Assembly: GCA_025330725.1 (NCBI GenBank)
Contig: JAIWND010000020.1
Span: 558,001 to 622,000, forward strand
Length of the DNA: 64,000 nt
Direction: 5' to 3'
DNA from: Chlamydoabsidia padenii
Lineage: Eukaryota > Mucoromycota > Mucoromycetes > Mucorales > Cunninghamellaceae
Shown here: positions 34,950-46,068 of the stretch, piece after piece
Position numbering within the stretch: position 1 is the stretch's first letter
Layout: each line of letters opens with the position of its first letter
Made by a program: the position numbers and the translations under genes
Notes under the pieces: model-generated
Databases searched by the model: none
Told to the model about the DNA's origin: nothing
What the model saw: the letters and a program-made list of their open reading frames with translations, nothing else

Positions 34950-36885
34950 ATGTCTATTGAAATCGAATCAACAGAGTAGGTAAACCAATAATAACGTGGA
35001 CTATAGTCTTATTAACTTGATTTTAGTATCATTCGTTTAATCTTACAATTCCTTGATGAACAAAACTTGGGTGATACACAACAGGCTTTGGAGTCAGAGA
35101 CATCCATAAAGTTAAATACGGTGACCAACAAACAAGAACTGACTCTGGATATTATTCAAGGCAATTGGGATACTGTCCTACAGAAAATAGTGACACTAAA
35201 TATTCGACCCAAAGCATTGATTGATCTTTATGAACAGGTAAAACTCCTAAAAGATAGCAACTTTATTTACGTTACTTTTTACTTTGCAGGTTGTATTAGA
35301 ATTGGCGGAATTAAGGGAACTAGGTGCAGCCCGATCCTTATTACGACAAAGTCAACCCATGTTTTTACTCAAACAGCAACATCCCGAACGGTACCTTCAC
35401 TTGGAACATGTTTTATCACGAAGTATATTTGATCCTCAAGAGGTGTATCGTGGTAATACAACAAAGGAAAAACGACGACAGATCATTGCACAAGGTAAGC
35501 GATATCATAAACAAGGTATGGGTAATAGACTCACTTGAACTTGTTTATATTAGGTCTATCTAATGAAATATCAGTGGCGGCGCCTTCTCGATTGATGACG
35601 TTACTGGATCAAAGTGCACAATGGCAAGAACAACAAGGATTGGTCAACAATAAGGATGGTTTTGATGTATTTGGTGGTGGGTTTAATACTACGACTGATA
35701 GGATGACAATACATACGGAAACAGAACAAGAAGAATTGGGTGCATTTACTGGTACTAGATATAAAACGATAAAGGTAATGACCATCAATCTCTCTCTTTT
35801 TTATTTTATGATCATCATCATATTAACTCGAGTGTTGTTGGTATAGTTCCCGGGGAACTCTGCTTATGCTGAATCCATGGTCTTTTCTCCTGATGGACAG
35901 TATTTGGCAACTGGGTCGGTGGATGGCTTTATCGAACTATGGAATCCTCAAAATGGGAAACGAAGAAAAGATCTACGATACCAAGCTGAAGGCAATTATA
36001 TGGCAATGGATGAATCAGTGATTAGTTTGGTATTCAGTGTAGATGGTAGTACCTTGATCTCTGGCTCTACTGATGGAAAAATCGCGGTAAATGGGAAGAA
36101 AAAAAAAAAGGGAGGGGGGACTCTTGTTTTTATCTAATGAACTTGAGGTCTTTACACATTTTAGGTATGGAAAGTACAAACTGGGTTTTGTAAACGACGG
36201 ATTTCACCAGCACATAGTCAAGGCGTCACTTCACTCGACGTCAACAAAGATACCACACATATTCTCAGCGCTAGTTATGATCAAACCATCAAGATCCATG
36301 AAATCAAGACGGGGAAACTATTAAAGGAATTCAAGGGACATACTTCCTTCATCAACAGTGTGGCCTATATCAATGATGGAACAACCATCTTGAGTGGAAG
36401 CAGCGATGGCACTATCAAGGTGGGTGGGTTAAAAAACAACAACAAATAATCCAAATGGACTCTTTTACCAACTTTCATATATGTTATAGATATGGGATAT
36501 AGAATCTACAGAATGCATAACAACAATCGATCTATCAGCTACACCAGTACAACAGGTATTACCCTCACCCAATGGATTATTCATTGCCTGCACCAAAAGT
36601 CAACAGATCTCACTCTATTCACAACCACAAGGGACCTTGATCAAGACCTTTAACCTCAACGAATCAAAATCGGATTTTATCAGTGCCACGATGTCTACAC
36701 GAAGTGGACTAGTGTATGGGATCACTGAAGGTGGGAAAATGGTTGGATTCGATATGGAAACGGGGGCTTTGGTGGGATCTGTCCAAGTGTCGGATACGGA
36801 AATCATATCCATGTCAAGTCATCCCACCTCTAGTATAATTGCTGTTAATGACGCAGAGGGACATGTATACCTTTTTAGACCATAG
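34950..36885 (+). CDS. SMU1-like splicing factor (LisH-CTLH-WD40)
   Basis: Seven exons (34950-34975, 35027-35237, 35290-35494, 35554-35774, 35847-36086, 36165-36419, 36490-36885) give 1554 nt, 517 residues, against ~513 in animals. The N-terminus (MSIEIES, then a LisH helix IIRLILQFL) is almost identical to the animal protein; CTLH follows ([26 protein letters not shown]), then WD40 repeats with [31 protein letters not shown] and IKIWD. SMU1 is a component of the spliceosomal B complex with RED/IK. It is absent from budding yeast but kept here, in line with the intron density. Exon 1 is 26 nt and uses donor GTAGGT. Confidence 0.95.
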
Positions 36886-37013
36886 ATCTTCTTTTATTTG
36901 ATCAATATGTATATAAAAATAAAAAATCAAATTTTATTGTTTATTTTACATAATCTACACTGGAGGGGGGGGAATATCACTATAACTAGAATAAAAGTAG
37001 ACCATGGACATCT

Positions 37014-37256
37014 TTATTGTTGTTGTTGTTGTTGTTGTTCGGATGCCTTGAGTTCCGTACTTCCTGCATTACTAGGTTTTGCCATAAAACACTGTCGAAA
37101 TCGTTGCATTTCGTCTTTGCATAAGCGCCAGTCCCGTTTATCGTAAAAACATAATTGGAGATCTTCGTTTTCTTGTGCACATCCAGTCTTTTCAATTCGC
37201 AAGTTGTAAGGATCGTCATCTTGTTCCATATCTTGTTCTTGTCGAGGTGAATGCAT
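37014..37256 (-). CDS. COA4-like twin CX9C protein (cytochrome oxidase assembly)
   Basis: Single exon, 80 residues from ATG at 37256. The twin CX9C motif is clear: C-AQENEDLQL-C and C-KDEMQRFRQ-C, separated by about 10 residues (FYDKRDWRLC). The lead DDPYNLRIEKTGC matches COA4/CMC3 (DPYD..I..TGC). CX9C proteins enter the mitochondrial intermembrane space by the Mia40 relay. The C-terminus is a (CAA)n-encoded Gln run. The gene shares a 167-bp promoter with AOS1. Confidence 0.82.
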   Translation of the reverse strand: MHSPRQEQDMEQDDDPYNLRIEKTGCAQENEDLQLCFYDKRDWRLCKDEMQRFRQCFMAKPSNAGSTELKASEQQQQQQQ

Positions 37257-37304
37257 CGTTGGATAGTTGACAAGCAAAGAGGAAAAAATAAAAAAAAATG
37301 TGTG

Positions 37305-37333
37305 TCAAGAACCCGACGGCGGCATTTCAAATT
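37305..37333. promoter_or_regulatory. Overlapping opposed motifs in the COA4/AOS1 promoter
   Basis: TCAAGAACCCGAC abuts GGCGGCATTTCAAATT within 29 bp between the divergent genes. Each looks like a variant of the recurrent element, in opposite orientations. Confidence 0.4.
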
Positions 37334-37423
37334 GTTTTTTTTTTCTCTCTCTCTCTCTGCGGGGACTTGACATAAAAAATAAAAAAATGGAGCGAGAACC
37401 CCAACGCCCTTCTTCTTCCAACC

Positions 37424-38929
37424 ATGACCCAAAAAAGCATTTCTCAAGGTAAAGAAAGAATCTATTGATAAAGACTATACTAACCTTTTGTTTTATTTTG
37501 ACCTCTAACCAAAATAGATGAAGCAGCTATCTATGATCGTCAGATTAGATTATGGGGTTTGGAAGCACAACAAAGGTATAAAAAGCAACACATTGGTCTC
37601 TCCGACGTGTCTAATCTTGTTTATATACTACTACCTTTAGAATCGGCGGTGCTAATATTCTGATTGCTGGATTACGTGCAGTGAGTAATGAAGTTGCCAA
37701 GAACCTCGTCCTTGCTGGGCTTGGAACACTCACCTTGCTGGATCATCACACGGTGGACAAGGTCGAAGTAGATTCCCAATTCTTCTTCCAAGAACAAGAC
37801 ATTGGTAAAAACGTAAGTAGAATGAATAATATATAGGATTAGACTGACATTCTTTTATGTATATATATATAGAAAGCCGAGGTATCAGCTGCGGGATTAC
37901 AAACGCTGAACCCCAGGGTCAATCTCATCGTGGATCAACAAGATATTACAAGCAAACCTGATTCATTTTTCGAATCCTTTGATATTGTCTGTTTATTCCA
38001 TACAGATATTCATCTTATGGTAAGTCCACATATACACATAGACAGAAGGAATACTCATTCTCTATACACACATTCTAGATTCGCATCAATGAAATTAGAC
38101 ATAAGATTAACAAACCATTCTATGCTGCGGATACATTTGGATGGGTTGGTTATATCTTTTGTGATCTTGTTAGTCATACTTTTATAGAGTAAGTCCAACG
38201 AATCATACTCGCTCTGGTTTTGAACTTTGCTTATTTTATTTACACTTAGGGAAAAGAAGACGATGCCTCCAGGAGCCAAATCATCTCAAGATCCAATCAT
38301 CACTCGCACCACACATACCGAAACTTATGATAGTTTGGCTCAATCCTTGGATAAAAACTGGTCATCCTTGTCATCCAAAGCACTCAAGAAAAGAATTTCA
38401 CCTGTGGCATTCCTCATTCAAAGCAAGTCATCACACATCCTTTATCATCATCATACTAATACCTTTTTCTCTCTCTCTGTACTTAGTCCTGATGAAGTAT
38501 CAATTGAAGAATGGTCGATGCCCTACTGATCTGGATATTGATGGATTGATTCAAGAAAAGGATATTTGGTTACAAGCATTGGGAATCAATGATGGCTCTG
38601 TATTGGATGATTCTCTCCTAAGGTAAAGAAAAGATATGGTGGGGATGGAATGACAAGGGGAACTGATATACCTTATATTCATCAATATAGAGGACTCTCA
38701 TTATATCAATCCGAATTGGTACCTGTGGCTGCCATCATGGGTGGCGTCTTGGCACAAGAAATCATCAAGGTGTTATCAGCAAAAGAACTACCTATACAAA
38801 ACTGGTTTTTTTACAATGGATTAAATGGTAAATACACTCGCATAAAAGGATGGGAAACATTTATAGTACTGATCCCCCCCCCCTCATTTTTTTTTTTTTT
38901 TAGGTGCTGGATTGATACATCAATTATAG
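37424..38929 (+). CDS. AOS1/SAE1-like SUMO E1 activating subunit
   Basis: Nine exons (37424-37448, 37518-37575, 37641-37812, 37873-38019, 38079-38188, 38250-38422, 38487-38622, 38691-38827, 38904-38929) total 984 nt, 327 residues. The start DEAAIYDRQIRLWGLEAQQRI is the ThiF/E1 N-terminal signature; LLDHHTVDKVEVDSQFFFQEQDIGKNKAE and the FYAADTFGWVGYIFCDL strand follow. No catalytic Cys domain is present, as expected for AOS1, which pairs with UBA2. The C-terminus VAAIMGGVLAQEIIKVLS matches SAE1. Intron 6 has a GC donor. An ATG at 37387 opens an overlapping, out-of-frame uORF. Confidence 0.92.
38423..38486 (+). other. GC-AG intron in AOS1
   Basis: Donor CAAA|GCAAGT, acceptor CTTAG|TCCT. The GC donor gives the conserved LIQILMKYQL; the nearest GT (38427) would shift the frame. 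Confidence 0.7.
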
Positions 38930-39157
38930 GTTTAGAAAACTAGGATTGGCTGTTAAACATGTGGGTTACTATACCATGTCAATAAAAACACTGTCTTTTA
39001 TCTCCCTTGTATAAATAAATAAAATCCCATTTTAACCCAATGACTCGTGCTTGGGGAGACTATATTGATTCCCCTAAGTTTATTAACTCTCCTATTCTAT
39101 AAAAAAAACACATTGACACTAAATATTTTTCCTCCTCTTCTCATCTCTTTACCAACC

Positions 39158-39577
39158 ATGATTAAATCTGTTTATATTTTCTGCCTTGTCGTTTACTGGT
39201 TTTCAGTTATATGTATGGGTGATGATGATCCGATGGCGGCAGAAAATGCTGCCCTGGGAATCAAATGCAATGACATGTCCACTTCTGAATACCCTGATGC
39301 AAAGTATTTACAACAATACGTCTTGACCAAAAATGCTACTGTCCATCTCGATGAAAAGGGTTACTTTATCGTCGCTTACCAATCGGCTGCCGTGGTGTCT
39401 CGACCGTCGGGGAAAGAAAATACTACTACTCATGCTTATTTACGTGTGGGTATCGATGCCATTATGAATCACTGTAAAGAAAACGATAGCAAAATTTCAG
39501 GAGAATATACACCACCCAATTCAAAGGGGATTTATAAAATCTGTTTGACTGGCAGTGAAGAAACCGATGATTGTTAG
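39158..39577 (+). CDS. Small secreted protein, 139 residues
   Basis: Single exon from ATG at 39158. A signal peptide (MIKSVYIFCLVVYWFSVICMG) precedes a mature region of about 118 residues with four cysteines (IKCND, NHCKE, KICLT and a final C). NAT and NTT give candidate N-glycosylation sites (KNATV, ENTTTH). The layout resembles small secreted fungal proteins that adopt a disulfide-stabilised sandwich, but I do not recognise the family. Expression or role in interaction with other organisms cannot be read from sequence. Confidence 0.6.
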   Translation: MIKSVYIFCLVVYWFSVICMGDDDPMAAENAALGIKCNDMSTSEYPDAKYLQQYVLTKNATVHLDEKGYFIVAYQSAAVVSRPSGKENTTTHAYLRVGIDAIMNHCKENDSKISGEYTPPNSKGIYKICLTGSEETDDC

Positions 39578-40519
39578 GTATAATAATAATAAAGTTTTTC
39601 TTTTTTCGAAATAAAGGAGACCCTATCTTGTTCAAGCGCCGCTAGGTCCGTTTATGCAAGGACGTGCCTGATCGGGAGAGGCGGGATTTGAAATGTGTTC
39701 TTGGGACAAACCCCCTCCCCTGTCTCTCTCTTTTGCTTTTTTCATATCCCACTTCCAGTCAATTAGGTTACTCTCACTCTGACTAGGGCACTGAACAACT
39801 CGACTCATCAAGTTGATACGGTATGATCACAATAAGAATCGTTTTAATACAGATACCTGTAACATTAAAAAACTAACCACCTTCTCTCGATAGACACACT
39901 ATTTTGACCCATTCGATGGTTATTTAACTTTGAATATGTCACTGTAATGGACCAAACTGACACTTGACTGTAACGTGGGGTGATATGGATCTCAACAGCA
40001 ATATGGACGGGGACAAAGTCATCTCTCATAATATGAATGATGGTACACTTTGTGGTGGATACATAAAAGCATTCCTATCAACAATAATGTGTTTTTGATA
40101 TGGGCTGACTTTGTCCATCCCAAACACACAATCGTACTAGTATAGTAGTCCTAATAGTTTTATATATATATATATATATTTATGTATATCTAATAAACAT
40201 TTTATGAACCAAGTTTGAGTTAATTGTAATGTTTGCTAATGAAGTGTATGTGTGGGGGGGGGCGGTATATGATTTGATCGCCAATGGTGGCATCCACATG
40301 ATCCAACAGGGGTAGTCTGAGAATCACAATCCGATGGGACAAGGAAATACTACGATCACTATGGTAAAAATAAAAAAGACATTCTTTATTGATTTGTTTT
40401 AAAGAGTATATGTATGTATGTATAAAGGGGGTAAAAAAAAATCTACAGCTAGTTAAAAAAAAAACAGTATGGATTGTATTGATCTAAAGAGAGGGGATGG
40501 CTATAGATGGATTATAGTT
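39578..40519. other. Intergenic with an orphan promoter motif
   Basis: About 940 bp. A perfect GGCGGGATTTGAAATG lies at 39680-39695, followed by C/T-rich sequence like a transcription start region, yet no plus-strand gene follows within the next kilobase. (TA)n at 40163-40180 and AATAAA at 40190-40196. No ORF is supportable. Confidence 0.55.
39680..39695 (+). promoter_or_regulatory. Orphan motif copy
   Basis: GGCGGGATTTGAAATG, full consensus match, with no coding gene downstream in the facing direction. Confidence 0.55.
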
Positions 40520-40773
40520 CTATTTGCGTTGATTTCTGGCTTCCTTTTCCAAGTTTTCCCGGAATGCCTTTGAGAATTCGTTAGCATGTTTCGACCCTAC
40601 AAAAAAGAATAGATCAGTAAGGCTTTTTCTTTTTTTCAAACCGTTTTACCTTTTTCAGTGAGAGTAGAGACATGGTGATGAGTCTTGGCAGCCATACGGT
40701 GGAATAAAGGACTGGCTAAAAGACGTTCGGTAACAAAGGTTTGGACCCAAAAATTGATAATACGTTGAAACAT
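40520..40773 (-). CDS. Small conserved-looking protein, 66 residues
   Basis: Two exons (40773-40650, 40596-40520), 201 nt, 66 residues. The sequence begins MFQRIINFWVQTFVTERLLASPLFHRMAAKTH and continues, after an in-frame 53-nt intron, with a charged helical end KAFRENLEKEARNQRK. The amphipathic, Arg-containing N-terminus and size suggest a small mitochondrial protein, but I cannot name it. Its promoter has a clear inverted pair of motifs at 40882-40914. Confidence 0.6.
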
Positions 40774-40881
40774 GTTGAAAGAAAGAGAGAGAGAAGACAC
40801 TAGAAAAACAAAAAAAAAAAAAATCCTATTTGTTCATCCCCCCCTCTCTCTTAAATCTTTTGACCAACCACACATCTGGAT

Positions 40882-40914
40882 AATTTAAATACCGAAGATC
40901 GGGAATTAAAAAAC
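40882..40914. promoter_or_regulatory. Inverted pair of motifs
   Basis: AATTTAAATACCGA, a 2-base spacer, then TCGGGAATTAAAAA: two half sites head to head around a GA centre, about 110-140 bp before the small gene's ATG. Confidence 0.55.
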
Positions 40915-40954
40915 TTTTTTTTTATTGTATAATATTAAAAAAAAAAAAAAAAGA

Positions 40955-42750
40955 CTAGGGACAATCTATACTAGGGTCCAAAAGCAGATGATCGTGTACC
41001 ACTCGTAAAGCAGCACATGCATTGACACCATCGACCACACAAGAAATATTGATTTCAGAAGCACCTTGAGAGATGATTTCGATACTGATATTAGCCATAG
41101 CGAGAGCAGTAAACATATCACCAGCAACACCAACACTACTTTTCATATGCTTGCCCACCAAAGATAGAATAGCCATATCATGCATCACTTGCACCTACAT
41201 ATAAAAAGTTAGTATCCACCAGATAGATAGGGTATGATACCTCTTACCGATCCAAGTTTCTTTAGTTCCTTTACAGCCGTATCCAAATTCGAAGAGATTA
41301 ATTCCGCATTAAGAGCCATGGAGACATGTACTTCTGAAGTGGAAATCAGATCCACGACAATACCATGATCATCCAAAGTGGTGAATATCTTTGCCAAGAA
41401 GCCATGACTGACATTTTTCCTATTTGAGTGTACATTGAGGACATAGATATTATCCTTGATGGTGACAGCGGTGGGTGATCTACTAGAGTGGGATCCGTTT
41501 TGTTGTTGGTCAGGGAAGATGATTGTACCTGTACCTGCAGGATTTTCCACATTCTTGATTCGGATCGGGATGTTGACTCGGATGACTTGTTCCATGGTAA
41601 AAGGGTGAATGACTTCTGATCCATAATATGTTAATTCAGCGGCTTCTTCCGGGGTGATGGTTGCTAATAATCGTGCATTGCTGACTTTTCGTGGGTCAGC
41701 TGTAAATATACCATCCACTTCCTTCCAAATTTGTAATTCTTGAGCATCCAATCCAACGGCGGTTAAAGCTGCACATAAATCGGTATATCCGCGTCCAATA
41801 CTTGATAACAAACTACCAGGTACATTGCCGAAAAATCCTAAAAAAAAAAACCTTTTGTTATTTCATGACACCTTTTCATCTATATACTTTACCAGTCAAG
41901 ACAGGTACTTTGTTACCACATTCTTTAACAATAGTTGCTAATCGATTTGATAGATAATCATAAAAGTCTTGATCCAACGTTGTAAATTCTTTATCTATGA
42001 TATTATTCAGATTGACAAACACACTATCAATGCCCTGTGTATAAAACAATAAAGAGTGATCATTAGTCCCGCTTTTAATGTTCTATTTCCTTACCTTATC
42101 CTGAAGTACAGCGGCAACAATTCGACAAGATAAGGTTTCACCCATTCCAACAATGATATCTTTTGATCTAGGTGATATTTCTTCAATGATCTATTTATAA
42201 ACAAAAGAATGAATATTTGACAGATTGTGCGTGATTCAAAACCTACTTCAGCAGCTTGTAAAAAAGACCGTAACCGACGACAGTCTCTTTCCAGTTGTGA
42301 CGAGAGTTCATTCAAGATAATAGGGTTCTTTATATGTTTCTTTGCTATTTCCATATGGTCCAAAGTTAATTCCTTGACAATATCCAAATGTAACGAAGAG
42401 TCTTCCTTTATTGCTTCTTCCGCCGCCTTGAGTAATCTAGACAATAAGAGCGAGTTAATATAATCTAAAAGTTGATCAATATAATATCTACCTACCTATT
42501 AGTTGTACCTTGTTCCTTTGTTCCACCACTCCGGGCCGAGCATACAATGACAAGTCTATTCTTTTCAAGGTATGACCTATATACATACATGAAGGGGTTT
42601 AATAATGTGCTTTATAAATAAGGGATACAGTACTTACGGTACGATCGTGTTGGATATGATATTTAAAAACTTTCCAACACTAGTGCCACCATACTTCTGT
42701 ACAACCCAAGGCAAGTGAGATTGGTTATGAGAGAGTGATAAGGTATGCAT
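40955..42750 (-). CDS. Aspartate kinase (Hom3-like)
   Basis: Multi-exon gene, ATG at 42750, TAG at 40955-40957. The kinase start VVQKYGGTSVGKF carries the nucleotide-binding KxGGTS motif; MGETLSCRIVAAVL and GRGYTDLCAALTAVGLDA follow, then WKEVDGIFTADPR. The two C-terminal ACT domains include the segments around ISTSEVHVSMALNA and VGKHMKSSVGVAGDMFTALA. It phosphorylates L-aspartate at the head of the Thr/Met/Ile pathway; ACT domains mediate threonine feedback in this family. A poly-T tract on the sense strand (42797-42816) precedes the ATG. A decayed copy lies at about 48.1-48.5 kb. Confidence 0.93.
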
Positions 42751-44984
42751 AAGAAGAGGAAAGTGTGAAGAAAAGAAGGATGGAAATCTGAGTTGTAAAA
42801 AAAAAAAAAAAAAAAATAGAAGAGTCAAGATGGAGAAGATTGATCTTTGGTTTTTAATTCGCCACCCCTCAAAGTCGGTGATTGAAAACTGATGCAATCG
42901 TTACACGGTGAAATCAACAAGACTTTTTTTCTGTTCTGTTCTGTTCTGCTCTTTAATACAGTATGACTCATGATGCATGAAAAAGATAGATAGTCTTTTT
43001 TTTTTTTTTTGGTTAATCAATATAACCGTGTGTATATACATGAAGCATATCAAATTGACAAGGATCTTTAATCTATAAAAAAGACATTTACCGAAAATGG
43101 AAGCGAAGCATATCTCAAGCTACTGTTCCTATTCAGACTGGGTTTTTGGAATCAGAAGTGTCTCATCTGCACCGACAATTGGTGGCGATTGTGTCGGGCT
43201 ATCAAAACACTAGTTTTATGCCAATGCAGATAAAATATTGAAACCCCGCAGATAGAGTAATCATCACACACCTGATAAAAATGTATGTATCTTATCAGGT
43301 ATAATATATTACGGCGTGAATAAACCAGTCTAGTTACATACAATAAAACCTAGATGATACAGCTATGCATTAAGAAGAAATTCAAGTTTTAGTATACATT
43401 TTGCAATGATACTAAAACAACGAAACAGAGGATGACTGCACAATCTATTCCAAGCAGCCGAGACAAACATACAGCACTTTATTTAATCAATTATATACAA
43501 AACTATACTATAAGTCCTATCGCTAAATGCAATCTATTGTCATTTATACATCCATCAGCTAGGATAATACCATAATGCGAGCATGAGGCACACTTCTTTT
43601 CTGTATGCATACCCAATCCTGTACACCATTTTCCCCAATACCTAATTAAATCCATAAAGCATTCATGCCAACTATTGGCTTCATTTGTTGTTTCCCTCCG
43701 TATAATGCCGAGTTAAGTTGGTTGCTGTATTGCTCCATTAAAGAAGGGTTATTATTAACATAAGACCCCAAGGATCATATCAAATAATCAGGAAGCTGAT
43801 CATATTGAGGCTCGTTCACTATAACGCCATTTCGACAGGTCCAGCCGAAAAGTACCGCTTATGATTTTCACCTTTTTGTCGTGTTTGAGACATGTTGACT
43901 TGTCTTGTTATCGGCGTTGGTTGTGTAGCACTACTAAAATTCCGTGTTGCTTATTGTTACACATTATGGTTGCCATCGATGATGAATCGTCCATTTTATT
44001 GCTTGTACTTACTAATATGTGGGCCACCAGATCCATTTATCAAAGCCAATCACAGAATGTCGCCCCCCGCAGTTTGTATCAGCTAATCGTTCGTACACAT
44101 TTCAGACACAAGGAGCTATAAGTATACCTTGATTCCATCAAAATATACAGAATGAAGGAAAGAAAAAAAGTATCAGTGTCAGTATCGTTAGTACGTATCC
44201 ATTCTACCTAAACCCACACTATTCTTTTTCGTTTCTTTTGCTCCATTGTTTTACTTCTACCACGTTGATCCAGTTAAAAGTTGCTTCACCGTCGCTTTCG
44301 TTTACCTTCATTCATTCCAACCATGGTGAGTTTTCTGCTGAAGGATACAGCGCAAGCCGCCATCTAAAGTAAGTAGTTATAAGTTGGAATAAGAGATAAA
44401 CGTATAAACATTATTTACAAGAAGTGTCACTGTTTGATCAATTAATCAATTGAACAAAGAAGAAAGAAATGCTTCCCCCGCCAGATGATTTGTGGAGGCA
44501 GACTCCGCCAGGCGGGATTTGAAAATACGAGTGTGGTCAATAATCTCATTAGGCAAAGAGCTAATCAGCCGTTCGTATGTAGACTGTACAATTGGGAAGA
44601 TCGCCCTCCCGACTGTGGTGATCTACATACATGTTAAGCTTTATATCCTCGGGAATGACCATTCGACAAAGCCAAGGGTTTTAAACCCCGAACCTTGCCC
44701 CTGTTCCTAATTTTTTTTTTTTTTTTTTTTGTTGCTTGATCTAGTCTGAGAGTTCAGTACCATCCTTGAACATAATTCAAACCGTATGAAAATCAAAGAT
44801 GATGTTGAACTATCTTTTTTTTTTTTTCAGTAGCATGAAGTAGAGGATATGTGCCTACTTGACGGCTTCCGCTCCGAAAATCGTCACACTAAAAAAATTT
44901 TCACGGTCGGCCATTCTAATTATAAAAAGCCCCTCTACTTTTTTTTTTTCTTCTTCTTTTCCACTCTCTTCACTTTATTACTCA
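42751..44984. other. Gene-poor region with motif copies
   Basis: About 2.2 kb in which I find no supportable gene. Motif copies: TTTTTAATTCGCC at 42851-42863 (likely for aspartate kinase), TATTGAAACCCCGCAG at 43236-43251, GGCGGGATTTGAAAATACG at 44511-44529 and GGTTTTAAACCCCGAACC at 44678-44695. Overlapping short ORFs at 43861-44121 show no family features. An ATG at 44324 in a promoter-like pyrimidine context opens only 14 codons. Confidence 0.45.
44511..44529 (+). promoter_or_regulatory. Motif copy upstream of a decayed locus
   Basis: GGCGGGATTTGAAAATACG, full consensus match, facing the decayed transcript-like unit at 44989-45860. Confidence 0.5.
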
Positions 44985-44988
44985 CAAT

Positions 44989-45860
44989 GGTGTCTTGAAA
45001 TAGGTAAGTCTTAGTAAAGAAGAAGACATAGTTGATAGGATTGGTGGTGTTGCTCTCTTTAATTGGTTTGAATGATGAAAAACATTGCTGATGTCCTGAA
45101 GTCGCTTTATTCTATTATTCGTAAGATGGAATAAAGATGGCACTGTGGATGTAAAACAATGGAATTCCTCGTATCTGACCCAAACCAATAAAAGAAATAA
45201 AACATGATCATGAAGACGGAACTCAAGCGTCACTGGTATACTAAATCATCTTCTTTTATTAGAATCACTTGCTTTGATAATCATCAAGACTCTTTCTCTC
45301 TCTCTCGTTATGAAACAACTCTAGGTAAGGACTTTTACATACACAACCCCAAGTATTGCCTATCAAAATGATGAGTCTTTAGTTATATCCATTCTATGAA
45401 TGTGGTCCACATTCAAAGACACCTGTTCTTTGACTTTTTATCCATCTCGGGTTCTCTGGGATAGATTGTTAAGGTCATTGAGCAACCGTCTTTGGGTGGG
45501 AATGTCTGTACTTTTCAACTGGAACCCTTTCTACTTTATCATTCCTTTCGGGGGATTGATAAACAGATTGGGATCATCATGTTGTCCAAGTCTTTCATTT
45601 TTCTGTGGCTTCAAGGATTTAAATTGACTTGCTGATGATAATTTAGTTTATGCTTGATAATTGGTAATCATGATGGAGTAAAAGTAGATATACTTACTGT
45701 CTCTTTTTTTTTTTATAGTTTGTAACTGGCTCATCTGAAATGGCCAAATCTGCATGTCAAGAACTACCAACTAATTCTGGTATATGGCCTTCTTCTGGTC
45801 TGGATCTACATACACTTTACAAGGTCATCATGGTGCTTTATACCCGATCATCGGTTTAGT
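44989..45860 (+). pseudogene. Decayed spliced gene, identity unknown
   Basis: Promoter-like context (TATAAAAAG near 44920, long pyrimidine tract) leads to ATG GTG TCT TGA then AATAG|GTAAGT, a perfect donor directly after a premature stop. Later splice-like signals are TTTATTAG at about 45259, CTCTAG|GTAAGG near 45326, and TTTATAG near 45718. An exon-like stretch at 45262-45324 is open in the frame set by the first exon, and 45719-45860 is open for 46 codons. The frames do not join into one protein. I read it as a gene that lost its coding capacity; a spliced non-coding RNA is an alternative. Confidence 0.3.
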
Positions 45861-46068
45861 TTTTAATACTGTATATTATCATCAACCAATAAACAAATAT
45901 TATGTCCATCATTTTGGTCTTTATGTGTTAACCATGTAAAATAAGGAGAGGGGTATGAATCAAGTAGTAATCAATCAAATTACGTATTCTTTATTAGTTG
46001 ATTTAATATGGGGGATGATATAGATCTACACTATTATTACTGGAATCTAATGTAATTCTGTCTGTCCT

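Noticed and set aside
36986..37447. 153-codon minus ORF overlapping COA4
   Set aside because: Different frame from the twin CX9C protein and antisense to the AOS1 5' end; no conserved features.
42921..42952. TTCTG repeats and other short simple repeats as mobile-element ends
   Set aside because: No terminal inverted repeats, target duplications or transposase fragments could be found around them.
43861..44121. Possible membrane protein from overlapping plus ORFs
   Set aside because: Two overlapping frames of similar length, no family match, no start context or splice support.
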